From CAZUQH01 sp964622465 (GTDB lineage: Bacteria; CG03; CAZUQH01), in assembly GCA_964622465.1 (NCBI GenBank), contig CAZUQH010000001.1:1-53829 (forward strand): a DNA stretch of 53,829 nucleotides, in the 5' to 3' direction. The notes beneath the pieces are model-generated. The model saw nothing but the letters and a program-made list of their open reading frames with translations. It searched no databases and was not told the DNA's origin. Within the stretch, counting starts at the first letter, position 1. Each line of letters begins with the position of its first letter. The translations under genes and the position numbers were made by a program. Positions 42,283-51,549 of this stretch are shown here, piece after piece.

Positions 42283-43494
42283 GTGCCTTTACAAAAAACG
42301 CAAGCGTTCGCTATATTTTTAAGTATATGCATTGCGATTTGTGTTGCAGGATGCTCATCACCGGTAACGAATTCCGGTTCTCTGGAAAATGACGAGGTCT
42401 GGAAAGGGCGGATAGTACTTAAAGGGGACATAGTGGTTCCGGAAAACGTAACGCTAACCATAGAGCCGGGAGCAACCATCACTGTGCCTGGAAGGAAACC
42501 AGACAAAGATATCCAGATGTATCGTGACATTGGCGGCCGGACGGTAAACCTGTTTAATGAGGATAAAGTAGACCTCATCATCAGAGGAACTTTAATTGCT
42601 CGTGGAACAGAATCCAGGCCAATAGTAATAGATGGCAGGAAGACCGGACGTTTTGGTACGGTCTCGCTGCTCGGTGATGAAAATAGTTCGGTGCTGGAAT
42701 ATGTTGTAATCAGGAACGGGTTGCTGGGCTTAAGGTGCTATGACAGGCGTTCACCAAAGGTATCAAATTGCGAATTTAGTGGCCATAGCATAGGCGGTAT
42801 CGGCGGTATCGGTCTGTGGGATTTTTCCAGCCCTGAGATTAAATCCTGTCTCATAAAAAACAATAAATACGGTCTTGGCGCAAGTGACCTATGTAAGCCC
42901 ATCATCAGTGATAACGATGTCCAGGACAACACCGCATCAGGGATATTTGCAGAAGGCGGCTCAAGTGCTATAATAGCGAACAACCGCGTTACTGGTAATA
43001 ACGTTGGGATTGCGACAGGCGATGAAGCAAAACCATTGATTGAAAATAACCATCTGGAAGGGAATGGCGGCGCTATCGGATGCTGGAAGGAATCGAGCCC
43101 CAGAATCGTGAAGAACGTTATAGTCAAAAATATGGGTGCCGTTGTAATAAGTGGAAGTTCATCTCCTGAAATTCTCAAGAATAAATTTATAGACAATGGT
43201 GGAGGGATTGCCTGTACAGAAAGAAGCAGGGTAGTCCTTTCTGAGAATGAAATAAAGAGGAACGTACGCGGGGTGATTCTCTCGGGTAGTGCACGTGCCA
43301 CACTTAAGCAAAATCTGCTAGAGTCCAATGAAGTCGGAGTTTTTGTCTCTAATAATGCTAGAGTACAGATGGAATCAAATAAATTCCTTGAGTGCGAGGT
43401 TGGAGTCCAATTGGAAGACAATGCAAGAATGGAAGAGACAGGGACGATTTATCGTGGGAACCAGAGGAACATCATAGATAAACGCAAAAGTTAG
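42283..43494 (+). CDS. Right-handed beta-helix (NosD-like) lipoprotein
   Basis: A predicted lipoprotein: hydrophobic signal (8-22) with lipobox V21-A22-G23-Cys24 when started at GTG 42283. The first part (EVWKGRIVLKGDIVVPENVTLTIEPGATI) is the entry to a solenoid, followed by many 21-24 residue beta-helix turns with Asn ladders and the repeated pattern 'NxxxGxxxxxxxxPxIxxN'. Such proteins bind or cut carbohydrates; no catalytic triad was recognised. The longer frame from 42163 runs through the REP element and is rejected. It separates folC from nadK in an otherwise housekeeping run. Confidence 0.83.
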   Translation: MPLQKTQAFAIFLSICIAICVAGCSSPVTNSGSLENDEVWKGRIVLKGDIVVPENVTLTIEPGATITVPGRKPDKDIQMYRDIGGRTVNLFNEDKVDLIIRGTLIARGTESRPIVIDGRKTGRFGTVSLLGDENSSVLEYVVIRNGLLGLRCYDRRSPKVSNCEFSGHSIGGIGGIGLWDFSSPEIKSCLIKNNKYGLGASDLCKPIISDNDVQDNTASGIFAEGGSSAIIANNRVTGNNVGIATGDEAKPLIENNHLEGNGGAIGCWKESSPRIVKNVIVKNMGAVVISGSSSPEILKNKFIDNGGGIACTERSRVVLSENEIKRNVRGVILSGSARATLKQNLLESNEVGVFVSNNARVQMESNKFLECEVGVQLEDNARMEETGTIYRGNQRNIIDKRKS

Positions 43495-43504
43495 CGGAGA
43501 ATAG

Positions 43505-44320
43505 ATGAAAATTAAGCGGGTAATACTGTTTGGGGACCGGTCAAAACGGAACGTGCAAGTTGTGTGGCAGCGAGTCAGTTCAGTTTTAAAGAGGAATGGT
43601 TTTGAAATAGTCAGTGCCGATAAAGGTGTCAGAGGCGACATCGCGCTTGTGATAGGTGGAGACGGGATGGTGCTGAAGTCAGCACGATTATTATACGGAA
43701 AAGGTATCCCGGTACTGGGTATAAATACCGGACAGATGGGCTTCCTCTCGGAAGTCAGTGCTCATGAGACGAAAAACTTAAAGGAATATCTTAAGAAAGG
43801 TCGGATTTTGCTTGAAAAAAGGGACGCTTTGCAATGTCGGATTAAGCGAGATAAAAAGCAGATTTTTACTGGCTATGCTATGAACGACGTTGTTATCAAA
43901 GCAGAATCTGCTGCGCGTGTTATAGATTTATTACTTAAAATTGATTCTAACCCTGTAGCAAATTACGTGGTAGATGGTCTTATCGTAAGTACCACGACAG
44001 GTTCAACCGCATATTCTCTTGCAGCTGGCGGGCCGATAGTAGAACCCCCCTGTCAGGTTTTCCTGGTGACGCCAGTTTCTCCTCATTCACTCAATCTGCG
44101 GCCGCTTGTCCTTTCCAATAAGAGGGAACTAACGGTGGTTGTAAGGAAGAATCACTCACGTATTGTCCTGGCGCTGGACGGACAGAAACATTTTCCGGTC
44201 AAAATTGGCGATGTGATAATAATTACCCGTGCAGGCCGGCCAGTCATTATTGCACACACGGGAAGATATAGTTTTTACAGCCGTCTGAAAGAGAAATTCG
44301 GCTGGTCACAAAGGGGCTAA
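43505..44320 (+). CDS. nadK: NAD kinase
   Basis: Phosphorylates NAD to NADP. The 271 residues carry GGDGMVLKSARLL (catalytic GGDG), LGINTGQMGFLSEV, VDGLIVSTTTGSTAYSLAAGGPI and the late VLALDGQ segment typical of the family. It precedes recN by 7 bases, an order widely conserved in bacteria. Confidence 0.96.
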   Translation: MKIKRVILFGDRSKRNVQVVWQRVSSVLKRNGFEIVSADKGVRGDIALVIGGDGMVLKSARLLYGKGIPVLGINTGQMGFLSEVSAHETKNLKEYLKKGRILLEKRDALQCRIKRDKKQIFTGYAMNDVVIKAESAARVIDLLLKIDSNPVANYVVDGLIVSTTTGSTAYSLAAGGPIVEPPCQVFLVTPVSPHSLNLRPLVLSNKRELTVVVRKNHSRIVLALDGQKHFPVKIGDVIIITRAGRPVIIAHTGRYSFYSRLKEKFGWSQRG

Positions 44321-44327
44321 CCAAAGA

Positions 44328-45971
44328 ATGCTTAGTAGAATTTCAATAAGAAACTTTGCGATAATTGACGAAGTTGACATAGGTTTTAGTCCTGGCTTAA
44401 ACGTTATTACTGGCGAGACAGGCGCCGGTAAATCCATTATTTTTGGAGCAATGGAACTCTTACTCGGAGAACGCGCACGGACTACGGTAGTGGGCAGCCG
44501 CGCCAGCAGCGCACGCGTTGACGGTGATTTTTATGTCCGTCAAGATGACGGCAAGAACTTGCATAAAGTCACCAGAGAAATCGCAAATACCGGCAAGAGT
44601 CGCAGCTGGCTCGATGGTAAACCAGTAAGTGCCGGGGAGCTCGGAAAATTTATGAGCCGGCTGGTTGATATGCACGGACAATACGAACATCAGGCACTCT
44701 TATCACGGGACGAACAACTTGCCGTTATCGACCGCTTTGGACGTCTTGAAAAAGAGGTTACAAACGTTAACGATACGTATTGCAGATGGTCAGAGATTCA
44801 AACGCGTCATCAAATGCTAAAGATGAACGCCGAAGACCGTCAACGGATGGTTGACATGTATTCTTTTGGGTTTGATGAAATCAACCGTGCACAACTTAAA
44901 CCCGGTGAAGACGATGAACTGGAAAAAACCGTCCGTCTTTTAGGTTCCAGCGAGAAGCTCAATCTCGCGTTGACGTCTGCATATGCCAATCTGTATGATG
45001 ACGAGGGATCTGCGGTAGAGCGTCTTGGAAAAGCAATTACCAGCTTGAAGCAGCTCGAAGAATTTGATGAGCAGTTCGGGAATATAAGTGGACGTCTTGA
45101 CGAAACAAGAGTAACAATTGATGACATAGCGCGTGCGGTGCTTGAATTGCGGGAAAAGGTTGAGTTTGACCCGGGACGGCTTGAGCAGGTATTGTCAAGG
45201 AAAGATACGATTGACCGGCTGAAAGCAAAGTACGGGAGTTCGATAAAAGATATACTCTCCCGCAAAGAACGACTGTCACGCGATATAGAACAATTGAAAC
45301 ATAGCGAGGAATCGCTTGGTGAACTTGAGCAGGAAATAGCAAAGGCAAAAGATAAACTGGAAGAACATTGCGATAAACTTTCTCGTGCAAGGGAGAAATG
45401 TGCAGGTGAACTTTCACCGAGAATAGAGAGGCAGCTTGAAGAGCTCGGTATGAAAAAGGTGCAATTTGAAATTGAAATCAAGCCCAAAATGGTGAGCCGG
45501 GATGGATGGGACAATATTTGTTTTATGATAGCGCCGAATCCAGGCGAGCCGCTGAAACCGTTAAAGGAAATTGCTTCCGGTGGCGAATTGTCGCGCATTA
45601 TGCTCGCCATAAAGACGGTACTTGCTGAAGCAGACAGGATACCGACAGTAATGTTTGATGAGATAGATGCAGGTGTCGGTGGATATGTAGGTGGAGTTAT
45701 AGGCAGACAGCTTGCCGATTTATCAAGGCATCACCAGGTAATCTGTATAACACATCTTCCTCAAATTGCATCGTTTGCACAGGCGCATTTTCTGGTAGAG
45801 AAAAATATAGAGAAGGATACCACAAGTGTTACGATTCGCAATCTCGGTTTTGAGGAGAGAGTCCATGAATTGGCGCGTTTGCTCGGAGGCAGAAAAATTG
45901 GAGAAACAGCTGTCCGGCATGCCGAGCAGCTACTCGAAGAAGCAGGCGTAAAAGGAGCCAAAGTTGGTTGA
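44328..45971 (+). CDS. recN: DNA repair protein RecN
   Basis: SMC-like ATPase for double-strand break repair. The 547 residues have the N-terminal Walker A GETGAGKS after 'NFAIIDEVDIGFSPGLNVIT', DMHGQYEHQALLS, a long coiled coil in the middle, the ABC signature ASGGELSRIMLAI and Walker B TVMFDEIDAGVGG, then ICITHLPQIASFA. The end overlaps the ferredoxin start. Confidence 0.96.
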   Translation: MLSRISIRNFAIIDEVDIGFSPGLNVITGETGAGKSIIFGAMELLLGERARTTVVGSRASSARVDGDFYVRQDDGKNLHKVTREIANTGKSRSWLDGKPVSAGELGKFMSRLVDMHGQYEHQALLSRDEQLAVIDRFGRLEKEVTNVNDTYCRWSEIQTRHQMLKMNAEDRQRMVDMYSFGFDEINRAQLKPGEDDELEKTVRLLGSSEKLNLALTSAYANLYDDEGSAVERLGKAITSLKQLEEFDEQFGNISGRLDETRVTIDDIARAVLELREKVEFDPGRLEQVLSRKDTIDRLKAKYGSSIKDILSRKERLSRDIEQLKHSEESLGELEQEIAKAKDKLEEHCDKLSRAREKCAGELSPRIERQLEELGMKKVQFEIEIKPKMVSRDGWDNICFMIAPNPGEPLKPLKEIASGGELSRIMLAIKTVLAEADRIPTVMFDEIDAGVGGYVGGVIGRQLADLSRHHQVICITHLPQIASFAQAHFLVEKNIEKDTTSVTIRNLGFEERVHELARLLGGRKIGETAVRHAEQLLEEAGVKGAKVG

Positions 45972-46203
45972 AAAAATAGAAACCACAAGCCCTAAGATTA
46001 TAATCAAAATCGATACAGAACGTTGCAAAGGATGCGGATTGTGCGTTCATTTTTGCCCAAAGAGTGTGCTTGTATTATCCGGAGAGTTTAACAGTTCAGG
46101 GAACCATCCTGTCGAAGTGGTTGCGCCGGAAAGCTGCACCGGCTGTGGTTATTGCTACGTCATATGTCCGGATGCAGCACTCACGATATTACGCAATGAA
46201 TAA
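45964..46203 (+). CDS. 2-oxoacid:ferredoxin oxidoreductase ferredoxin-like delta subunit (KorD)
   Basis: A 79-residue ferredoxin with two 4Fe-4S motifs, CKGCGLCVHFCP and CTGCGYCYVICP. Start is TTG 45964, within the end of recN, with AGGAG 7 bases before it. It is the electron carrier subunit of the complex encoded by the next three genes and overlaps the alpha-subunit gene. Confidence 0.93.
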   Translation: MVEKIETTSPKIIIKIDTERCKGCGLCVHFCPKSVLVLSGEFNSSGNHPVEVVAPESCTGCGYCYVICPDAALTILRNE

Positions 46204-47266
46204 TAACGCAGGAAGTAAAGAGGTATTGATGAGAGGAAATATCGCGCTCGTGGAAGGTGCGATAAAAGCCGGTTGCACTGCATATTTTGGTTATCCTATA
46301 ACTCCGCAGAACGAAGTAACAGGCCATATGTCAAAGAGAATGCCGGAAGAAGGGCGCATTTTTATCCAGTCGGAAAGTGAACTTGCGGCAATAAATATGG
46401 TTTTTGGCGCTGCGCTTACCGGTGCACGTGCGATGACCTCTTCGTCTTCGCCAGGCATATCCTTAAAACAAGAAGGAATTTCTTATATGGCTGGTGCTGA
46501 GCTTCCGGGGCTTATCGTTAACATTCAACGTGGCGGGCCGGGGCTTGGGAATATCTCAGGTGCACAGGGCGATTACTTTCAGGCAACGCGTGGCGGCGGA
46601 CACGGTGATTACCGGACGCTGGTGCTTGCTCCGGATTCGGTTCAAGAGATGTATGAATTTCCCGGGCTTGCATTTAACATTGCGGAAAAGTACCGGATAC
46701 CGGCGCTAATGCTGAGCGACGGCGTTCTTGGTCAGATGATGGAGCCGATGGTTATGAAAGACATAGAGATTATCCGTGCTACTGATATGAAAGATTGGGT
46801 CCTTGATGGCGCTAAAGAGCGTCCTGCACGCCGTGTTGTCTCGCTCCTGATGAAACCGGGCGCTTTAGAGGAACATAATTATCATTTACAACAGAAGTAT
46901 CAGCAAATTACAGAAAAAGAAGTGCGTTTTGAGGAAACGAATACCGAAGGCGCAAACGTAATACTTGTCGGGTATGGAACGTCCGCACGCATTTGCCATA
47001 AAGCGACGGTTGAAGCAAGGAATGCCGGAATGAAAGTCGGCTTGTTCAGACCTATTACGCTATTTCCGTTTCCGTATAAGCGGTTGAATGAACTCGCATC
47101 AACCGTGAAAGGTTTTGTGGTTGTAGAAATGTCGCTTGGCCAGATGGTAGAAGACGTACGGCTTGCCGTAGAAGGGAAGGTGCCGGTGCATTTCTACGGC
47201 AGGCCGGCCGGCGGGTTGCCGGAAATCGGAAAAATTATACAAGAAATACGAGGTATGTTACAGTGA
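46196..47266 (+). CDS. vorB: 2-oxoacid:ferredoxin oxidoreductase alpha subunit (VorB/KorA type)
   Basis: Thiamine-dependent oxidation of a 2-oxoacid to its acyl-CoA with reduction of ferredoxin. ATG 46196 gives 356 residues; a longer frame from 46064 lies inside the ferredoxin gene. Landmarks are YPITPQNEVTGHMS, MTSSSSPGISLKQEGISYMAGAELPG, RGGPGLGNISGAQGDYFQA and GQMMEP. Sequence pattern resembles enzymes annotated as VorB (branched-chain 2-oxoacids), while the D-A-B-C order is also that of 2-oxoglutarate (Kor) enzymes; substrate is open. Oxygen-sensitive enzymes of this class point to an anaerobe. Confidence 0.92.
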   Translation: MNNNAGSKEVLMRGNIALVEGAIKAGCTAYFGYPITPQNEVTGHMSKRMPEEGRIFIQSESELAAINMVFGAALTGARAMTSSSSPGISLKQEGISYMAGAELPGLIVNIQRGGPGLGNISGAQGDYFQATRGGGHGDYRTLVLAPDSVQEMYEFPGLAFNIAEKYRIPALMLSDGVLGQMMEPMVMKDIEIIRATDMKDWVLDGAKERPARRVVSLLMKPGALEEHNYHLQQKYQQITEKEVRFEETNTEGANVILVGYGTSARICHKATVEARNAGMKVGLFRPITLFPFPYKRLNELASTVKGFVVVEMSLGQMVEDVRLAVEGKVPVHFYGRPAGGLPEIGKIIQEIRGMLQ

Positions 47267-47997
47267 AAAAGTTGTTTGGAAAACCAAAATCACTTACTGA
47301 CGTGCGAACTACATATTGTCCTGGTTGCGGTCATGGAATTGCGCACCGTCTTGTCGCTGAAGTTATAGATGAACTTGGCATCCGCGAAAAGACAATTGGC
47401 GTTGCGCCGGTTGGCTGTGCTGTTTTTGCTTATGATTATTGGGATTTCGACGTAACCGAAGCAGCGCACGGCCGTCCGCCGGCTGTTGCGACAGGGATAA
47501 AACGCATGTTGCCAGACCGCATTGTTTTCACATATCAGGGCGATGGTGACCTTGCTGCTATCGGGACTGCTGAGATAATACATGCTGCTAACCGCGGGGA
47601 AAACTTCACGGTTATCTTCATAAATAACGGATGTTATGGTATGACAGGTTCGCAGATGGCGCCAACGACGATTGCAGGACAAATAACGGCTACGACACCG
47701 ACGGGAAGAGACGTGCATTACGCAGGATACCCTATCCGGATTTCAGAGGCACTGGCGCAGCTTTCCGGTTCCAGGTATATTGAGCGCGTGTCGGTCCACA
47801 GCCCGCGGAACGTGATCCAAGCAAAACGCGCTCTCAAAAAAGCATTTCAATATCAACTTGACGGTAAGGGCTTTACCCTGATAGAGGTTCTGTCAATGTG
47901 CCCGACCGGCTGGGGTGTAGGGTCGATTGAGGCAACTTCGTGGATAGAAGAAAAAGTGCTTCCAACGTATCCGCTCGGAGTTATAAAGGATGAATAG
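47263..47997 (+). CDS. 2-oxoacid:ferredoxin oxidoreductase beta subunit (KorB/VorA type)
   Basis: TPP-binding subunit of 244 residues. The TPP/Mg motif is GDGDLAAIGTAEIIHAANRG followed by NNGCYGMTGSQMAPTT; YCPGCGHGIAHRL near the N-terminus is typical of the beta subunit. It starts at GTG in a GTGA overlap with the alpha-subunit gene. Confidence 0.93.
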   Translation: MKKLFGKPKSLTDVRTTYCPGCGHGIAHRLVAEVIDELGIREKTIGVAPVGCAVFAYDYWDFDVTEAAHGRPPAVATGIKRMLPDRIVFTYQGDGDLAAIGTAEIIHAANRGENFTVIFINNGCYGMTGSQMAPTTIAGQITATTPTGRDVHYAGYPIRISEALAQLSGSRYIERVSVHSPRNVIQAKRALKKAFQYQLDGKGFTLIEVLSMCPTGWGVGSIEATSWIEEKVLPTYPLGVIKDE

Positions 47998-48544
47998 GCA
48001 GGAAGAGGTTATAATTGCTGGTTTTGGAGGACAGGGAATACTTTTTATGGGAACACTTTTGGCGCAGGCCGGGATGGAGTCCGGTTTGGAGGTTACTTTT
48101 TTCCCCTCATACGGTGCTGAAATGAGAGGAGGCACTGCGAATTGCACAGTCATAATCTCAAATGAGCGGATTGGCTCTCCGGTTTCTGAGGAGCCGGATA
48201 CGGTTATTGCGATGAATCGGCCATCGCTTAATAAATTTGTCGGACGGATGAAGAAAGACGGGCTTCTCGTAATAAACAGTTCTCTTATCAATAACCTCAC
48301 AGGAATACCGGATTCAATTGATATCGTCAACATACCGGCAACCGGAATTGCGCAAAAATTGGGTAATGAGCGGTGTGCAAATATGGTAGCACTTGGTGCT
48401 TATCTTAGAAGAAAACAAATAATCTCTCTTGACGCGGCTGTCAAAGCGCTCCCTGCCGTGCTTGGCCAAAAGAAACTCAAGCTCCTGGATGTGAACACAA
48501 GCGCCCTCAAGCACGGGTATGATTCAATGGAGGAAAAAGGATGA
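47990..48544 (+). CDS. 2-oxoacid:ferredoxin oxidoreductase gamma subunit (KorC type)
   Basis: A 184-residue gamma-domain protein, with IIAGFGGQGILFMGTLLAQAG at the N-terminus and SYGAEMRGGTANCTVIIS, as in Kor/Vor/Por gamma subunits. It completes the four-gene complex. The start overlaps the beta gene by 8 bases; the stop overlaps the acetyltransferase start (ATGA). Confidence 0.93.
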   Translation: MNRQEEVIIAGFGGQGILFMGTLLAQAGMESGLEVTFFPSYGAEMRGGTANCTVIISNERIGSPVSEEPDTVIAMNRPSLNKFVGRMKKDGLLVINSSLINNLTGIPDSIDIVNIPATGIAQKLGNERCANMVALGAYLRRKQIISLDAAVKALPAVLGQKKLKLLDVNTSALKHGYDSMEEKG

Positions 48545-48993
48545 TAAGGAAGGCACGAATTGAGGACATAAAACAGGTGTATTCCCTGATTAAACGTTTT
48601 GCTGAAAATGGAGAAATGCTTGCCCATTCTATAAATCAGCTTTATGAAGGAATCCGTGATTTTTTTGTGTTTATAGCGGACGGTCAGGTTATCGCTTGTG
48701 CAGCATTGCATATTGACTGGGAGGACCTTGCAGAGATTAAGTCAGTTGCAGTTGATGAACGGTACCAGTCAAAAGGGATTGGAGCGAAACTGATTGATGC
48801 TTGTACTAAAGACGCAAAGCAGTTCGGTGTAACGCGTATATTCGTTCTCACGAATAAACCCGATTACTTTAAGAAATTCGAGTTTCACGAAGTTGCAAAA
48901 GAAACCCTGCCTCATAAAATATGGCAAGAATGCATTAATTGTCCGAAGTTCCCGGATTGTGACGAAGTACCTCTCTTAAGAACTATCAGATGA
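48541..48993 (+). CDS. GNAT N-acetyltransferase, short ArgA-like
   Basis: A 150-residue GNAT protein with acetyl-CoA site 'SVAVDERYQSKGIGAKLIDA' and the C-terminal signature IWQECINCPKFPDCDE found in short N-acetylglutamate synthase-like proteins. It could start arginine synthesis from glutamate and acetyl-CoA. It lacks the amino-acid-kinase domain of classical ArgA. Both ends overlap neighbours as ATGA, so it is translationally coupled to the oxidoreductase operon. Confidence 0.85.
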   Translation: MIRKARIEDIKQVYSLIKRFAENGEMLAHSINQLYEGIRDFFVFIADGQVIACAALHIDWEDLAEIKSVAVDERYQSKGIGAKLIDACTKDAKQFGVTRIFVLTNKPDYFKKFEFHEVAKETLPHKIWQECINCPKFPDCDEVPLLRTIR

Positions 48994-51419
48994 TTTCACG
49001 CCACTATTCTAAAATAGCTCCATTGTTACTCCTGTTAGCTTCCTTCGTATTCTTTAGGAGCACCTCTTTCTTAGAGGCAGATACATCCTTTAACGAAATA
49101 ATGAACAAGGCACGTCAGTGCGTCTTGGAGTCCACAACGGCTTGGCGAGAGGCAGAGCAATTCTATATCATGGCGAAGGAATTACCAGATGCGGATAGAA
49201 CGATAGTTGCAAAAGAACTGGCGCAACTATATCTCTCTTGCGGCAAGTATGATAGAGCGCTTACCGAACTTGAGGTGGAATATGCCGGGCCGCGCAAGAC
49301 ACCGGATATTGGACGGTTGATGTTGATAGCGCTTACGAAATCCGGACAGTACGCAGAAGCACTGACAATAGGCGAGGGACTTACTCCAGTATGTGACGAT
49401 AGTGAATATCTTTTCTACTATGGGTGCGCCGCAGAGAATTTGAACCTGTATCCACGTGCGCTTTCAATATACAAACAAATCAAAAATGAAAAATGGTTGG
49501 AACTTGCACAAGAACGAATAAGTGCAATTGAAAGAGAATCTACAAAACCACTCACAATCAAAGACGCGTGCTCTCCAGATGCAATTCTTGCTATACGTAA
49601 TTCACCGGATGAAGATGAACACCCCGAGGCGGGTGCAGTTGTTTTCATAGATAGTACGACTGTTTGTATAAATGAAGATTATACTGCCGATTATACTGAG
49701 TACCGGTTAATAAAAATTTTAAACGACCGCGGTAAGAATAAATTTGCTGAGCTCGCATTTGACTATGATTCCACGGATGAAGCAGTTACAATTCATTTCG
49801 CACGCACAATAACCGCTAGTGAAAAAGTTATCCCGGTTGGTGAGAAGCACATACGCGATGTCTCTAAATATCTCAATTTTCCACTATATTCTAATGCAAG
49901 AGTGAGAATCGTTTCTCTTCCGGAAGTTTCGCCAGGTTGCTTTGTGGAATATAAAGTAACGTGGCACGTTATGAGGTTGATAGATAAAAAACAGTTTAGT
50001 GCGCACTTCGGCATTCAGGGAAACGAACCAATAGAACTTGCATATCTATGTATTGATTTTCCAGAGGGTTATCCGATTCGCTGGAAAATATCAATTCCCG
50101 AAAACTCTACGTACAAACCAGAGCTCGAGCCAGAGTCGTCAGGTAGTACCTGCTGGGGATGGGCGCTAAAGGACATACCAGAGGTTATTGAGGAGCCGCA
50201 AATGCCGCCTCTCGTGGAAGTTGTCCCTCGCATAGACGTTTCTACGTTTCGTTCGTGGGATGAAATATGGAAATGGTGGTGGCCTCTCGTGAGCGATAAG
50301 TTTGTACCGGATGAATCTATCAAACGTACGGCACAAAAACTTATAAAAGGGCTAAGAAGCAAAGAGAAAAAAGTTGCTAGAATCTATCACTGGGTTGCAA
50401 GTCAGATTCGCTACGTTGCAGTTGAATACGGTGAGGCAGGTTTTGAACCACACGAAGCAGGTGAAATTATGAAAAATCGCTACGGCGATTGCAAAAACCA
50501 GTCAGTGTTATTGATTAGTATGCTTAATGCAACTGGAATAGATGCTTACCCTGTGCTTATCGGTACCGAAGGTATGTGGGCTCTTAACAGGGGTTTTCCT
50601 ATGCTTGCTTTCAACCATGCAATCGCCTGTGTCCCACTAAGCGATACGTTAGTATTCCTGGACCCAACAGCAGAAACCTGCTCGTATGGGGATTTGACGG
50701 AAGGTGACCAGGAGAGAGACGTATTAGTATTTACCCCTCGCGGTTGTTCCATTGAAAAGACCCCTATGCTATCAGCAGATAGTAATCGTGTAATGGAAGA
50801 GATGAAAATAAAAATCGCACCAGATGAATCGGTTACTGGTGAAAGAAATGTTTCTACTTACGGGAATTTTAACCTTGGTCAGCGGTGGTGGCTTAAATAT
50901 TCACGTCCGATTCAAGTCAGAGAACAGCTAGAGAAAAAAATTTCCTCAATCTGTCCTGGCGCGACACTTGACGATTATAAAGTGAGCGACTTCTCTGACT
51001 TGAACAAGCATGTAGTATTACAAATGGTTTTCTCTGGTCCCGAATTCCTGCTTAAAGGTGGACATATCCGTCTTGTAAAGCGGCTTGGAGGCGTATCGTG
51101 TGAACTGGTAGCAAAGCAAGAGAGAAAATATCCAATCTGGTTTGGGGTCCCAAATATACAGGAGAAGCACATTGAACTTGAGTTACCGGATGGTGTTATT
51201 CCTGAATACCTACCGGACCAGATTTCAGAAAAAACCCGGTTCCTGCAATACGAAGCGAAATATTCTTTTGAAAACGGAAGATTAATCTATAATGAGAAAC
51301 AAATCAGGCGAGTAAGAATTATACCCGTTTCGGAATACCGGTCATACAGAGAGTCCCTGCAAATGCTTGACCGTAGGACCAGCGAGCAGGCCGTATTACG
51401 CTGGCCCCTGTCATTCTGA
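48990..51419 (+). CDS. Secreted TPR / DUF3857 / transglutaminase-like protein
   Basis: An 809-residue protein with a signal peptide (about 1-30), a TPR-like helical region (35-190), a DUF3857 beta domain (about 215-400) and a transglutaminase-like Cys protease fold with 'HWVASQIRYVAVE' and Cys in YGDCKNQSVLL (near residue 499), His in FNHAIACVP and Asp in FLDPTAE. All three catalytic residues are kept. A C-terminal DUF2569/3858-like beta domain ends the protein. Such proteins are periplasmic or surface-exposed; the substrate is unknown. It closes the operon begun upstream. Confidence 0.82.
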   Translation: MISRHYSKIAPLLLLLASFVFFRSTSFLEADTSFNEIMNKARQCVLESTTAWREAEQFYIMAKELPDADRTIVAKELAQLYLSCGKYDRALTELEVEYAGPRKTPDIGRLMLIALTKSGQYAEALTIGEGLTPVCDDSEYLFYYGCAAENLNLYPRALSIYKQIKNEKWLELAQERISAIERESTKPLTIKDACSPDAILAIRNSPDEDEHPEAGAVVFIDSTTVCINEDYTADYTEYRLIKILNDRGKNKFAELAFDYDSTDEAVTIHFARTITASEKVIPVGEKHIRDVSKYLNFPLYSNARVRIVSLPEVSPGCFVEYKVTWHVMRLIDKKQFSAHFGIQGNEPIELAYLCIDFPEGYPIRWKISIPENSTYKPELEPESSGSTCWGWALKDIPEVIEEPQMPPLVEVVPRIDVSTFRSWDEIWKWWWPLVSDKFVPDESIKRTAQKLIKGLRSKEKKVARIYHWVASQIRYVAVEYGEAGFEPHEAGEIMKNRYGDCKNQSVLLISMLNATGIDAYPVLIGTEGMWALNRGFPMLAFNHAIACVPLSDTLVFLDPTAETCSYGDLTEGDQERDVLVFTPRGCSIEKTPMLSADSNRVMEEMKIKIAPDESVTGERNVSTYGNFNLGQRWWLKYSRPIQVREQLEKKISSICPGATLDDYKVSDFSDLNKHVVLQMVFSGPEFLLKGGHIRLVKRLGGVSCELVAKQERKYPIWFGVPNIQEKHIELELPDGVIPEYLPDQISEKTRFLQYEAKYSFENGRLIYNEKQIRRVRIIPVSEYRSYRESLQMLDRRTSEQAVLRWPLSF

Positions 51420-51513
51420 GCAACGAAACATGATGAAAACCAAGGAGTTTTCTGCCGAATGAATCCTGTTGGAAAATAATCTCAACGACATTTTTGTGAG
51501 GTAAAATGAAAAG

Positions 51514-51542
51514 TTGCAGTTGTCTTTGGCGTGTGCTACAAT
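51514..51542 (+). promoter_or_regulatory. Promoter of the BNR/FlgD gene, predicted leaderless start
   Basis: TTGCAG (51514-51519) and TACAAT (51537-51542) are exactly 17 bases apart. The ATG at 51550 begins 7 bases after the -10 box, so the RNA should start at the A of the start codon. The rest of the 130-base space after 51419 shows no clear terminator. Confidence 0.65.
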
Positions 51543-51549
51543 ATGACCC

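Noticed and set aside
42738..43421. 227-residue minus-strand frame opposite the beta-helix gene, and a 256-residue one opposite recN (44840-45610)
   Set aside because: Ser/Pro/Leu-rich antisense shadows of repetitive or coiled-coil coding sequence, without ribosome binding sites or family motifs.
51404..51475. Another dispersed repeat (TGTCATTCTGAG...) after the transglutaminase gene
   Set aside because: The start looks like a common dispersed repeat but the expected second half is not recognisable; too degenerate to call.
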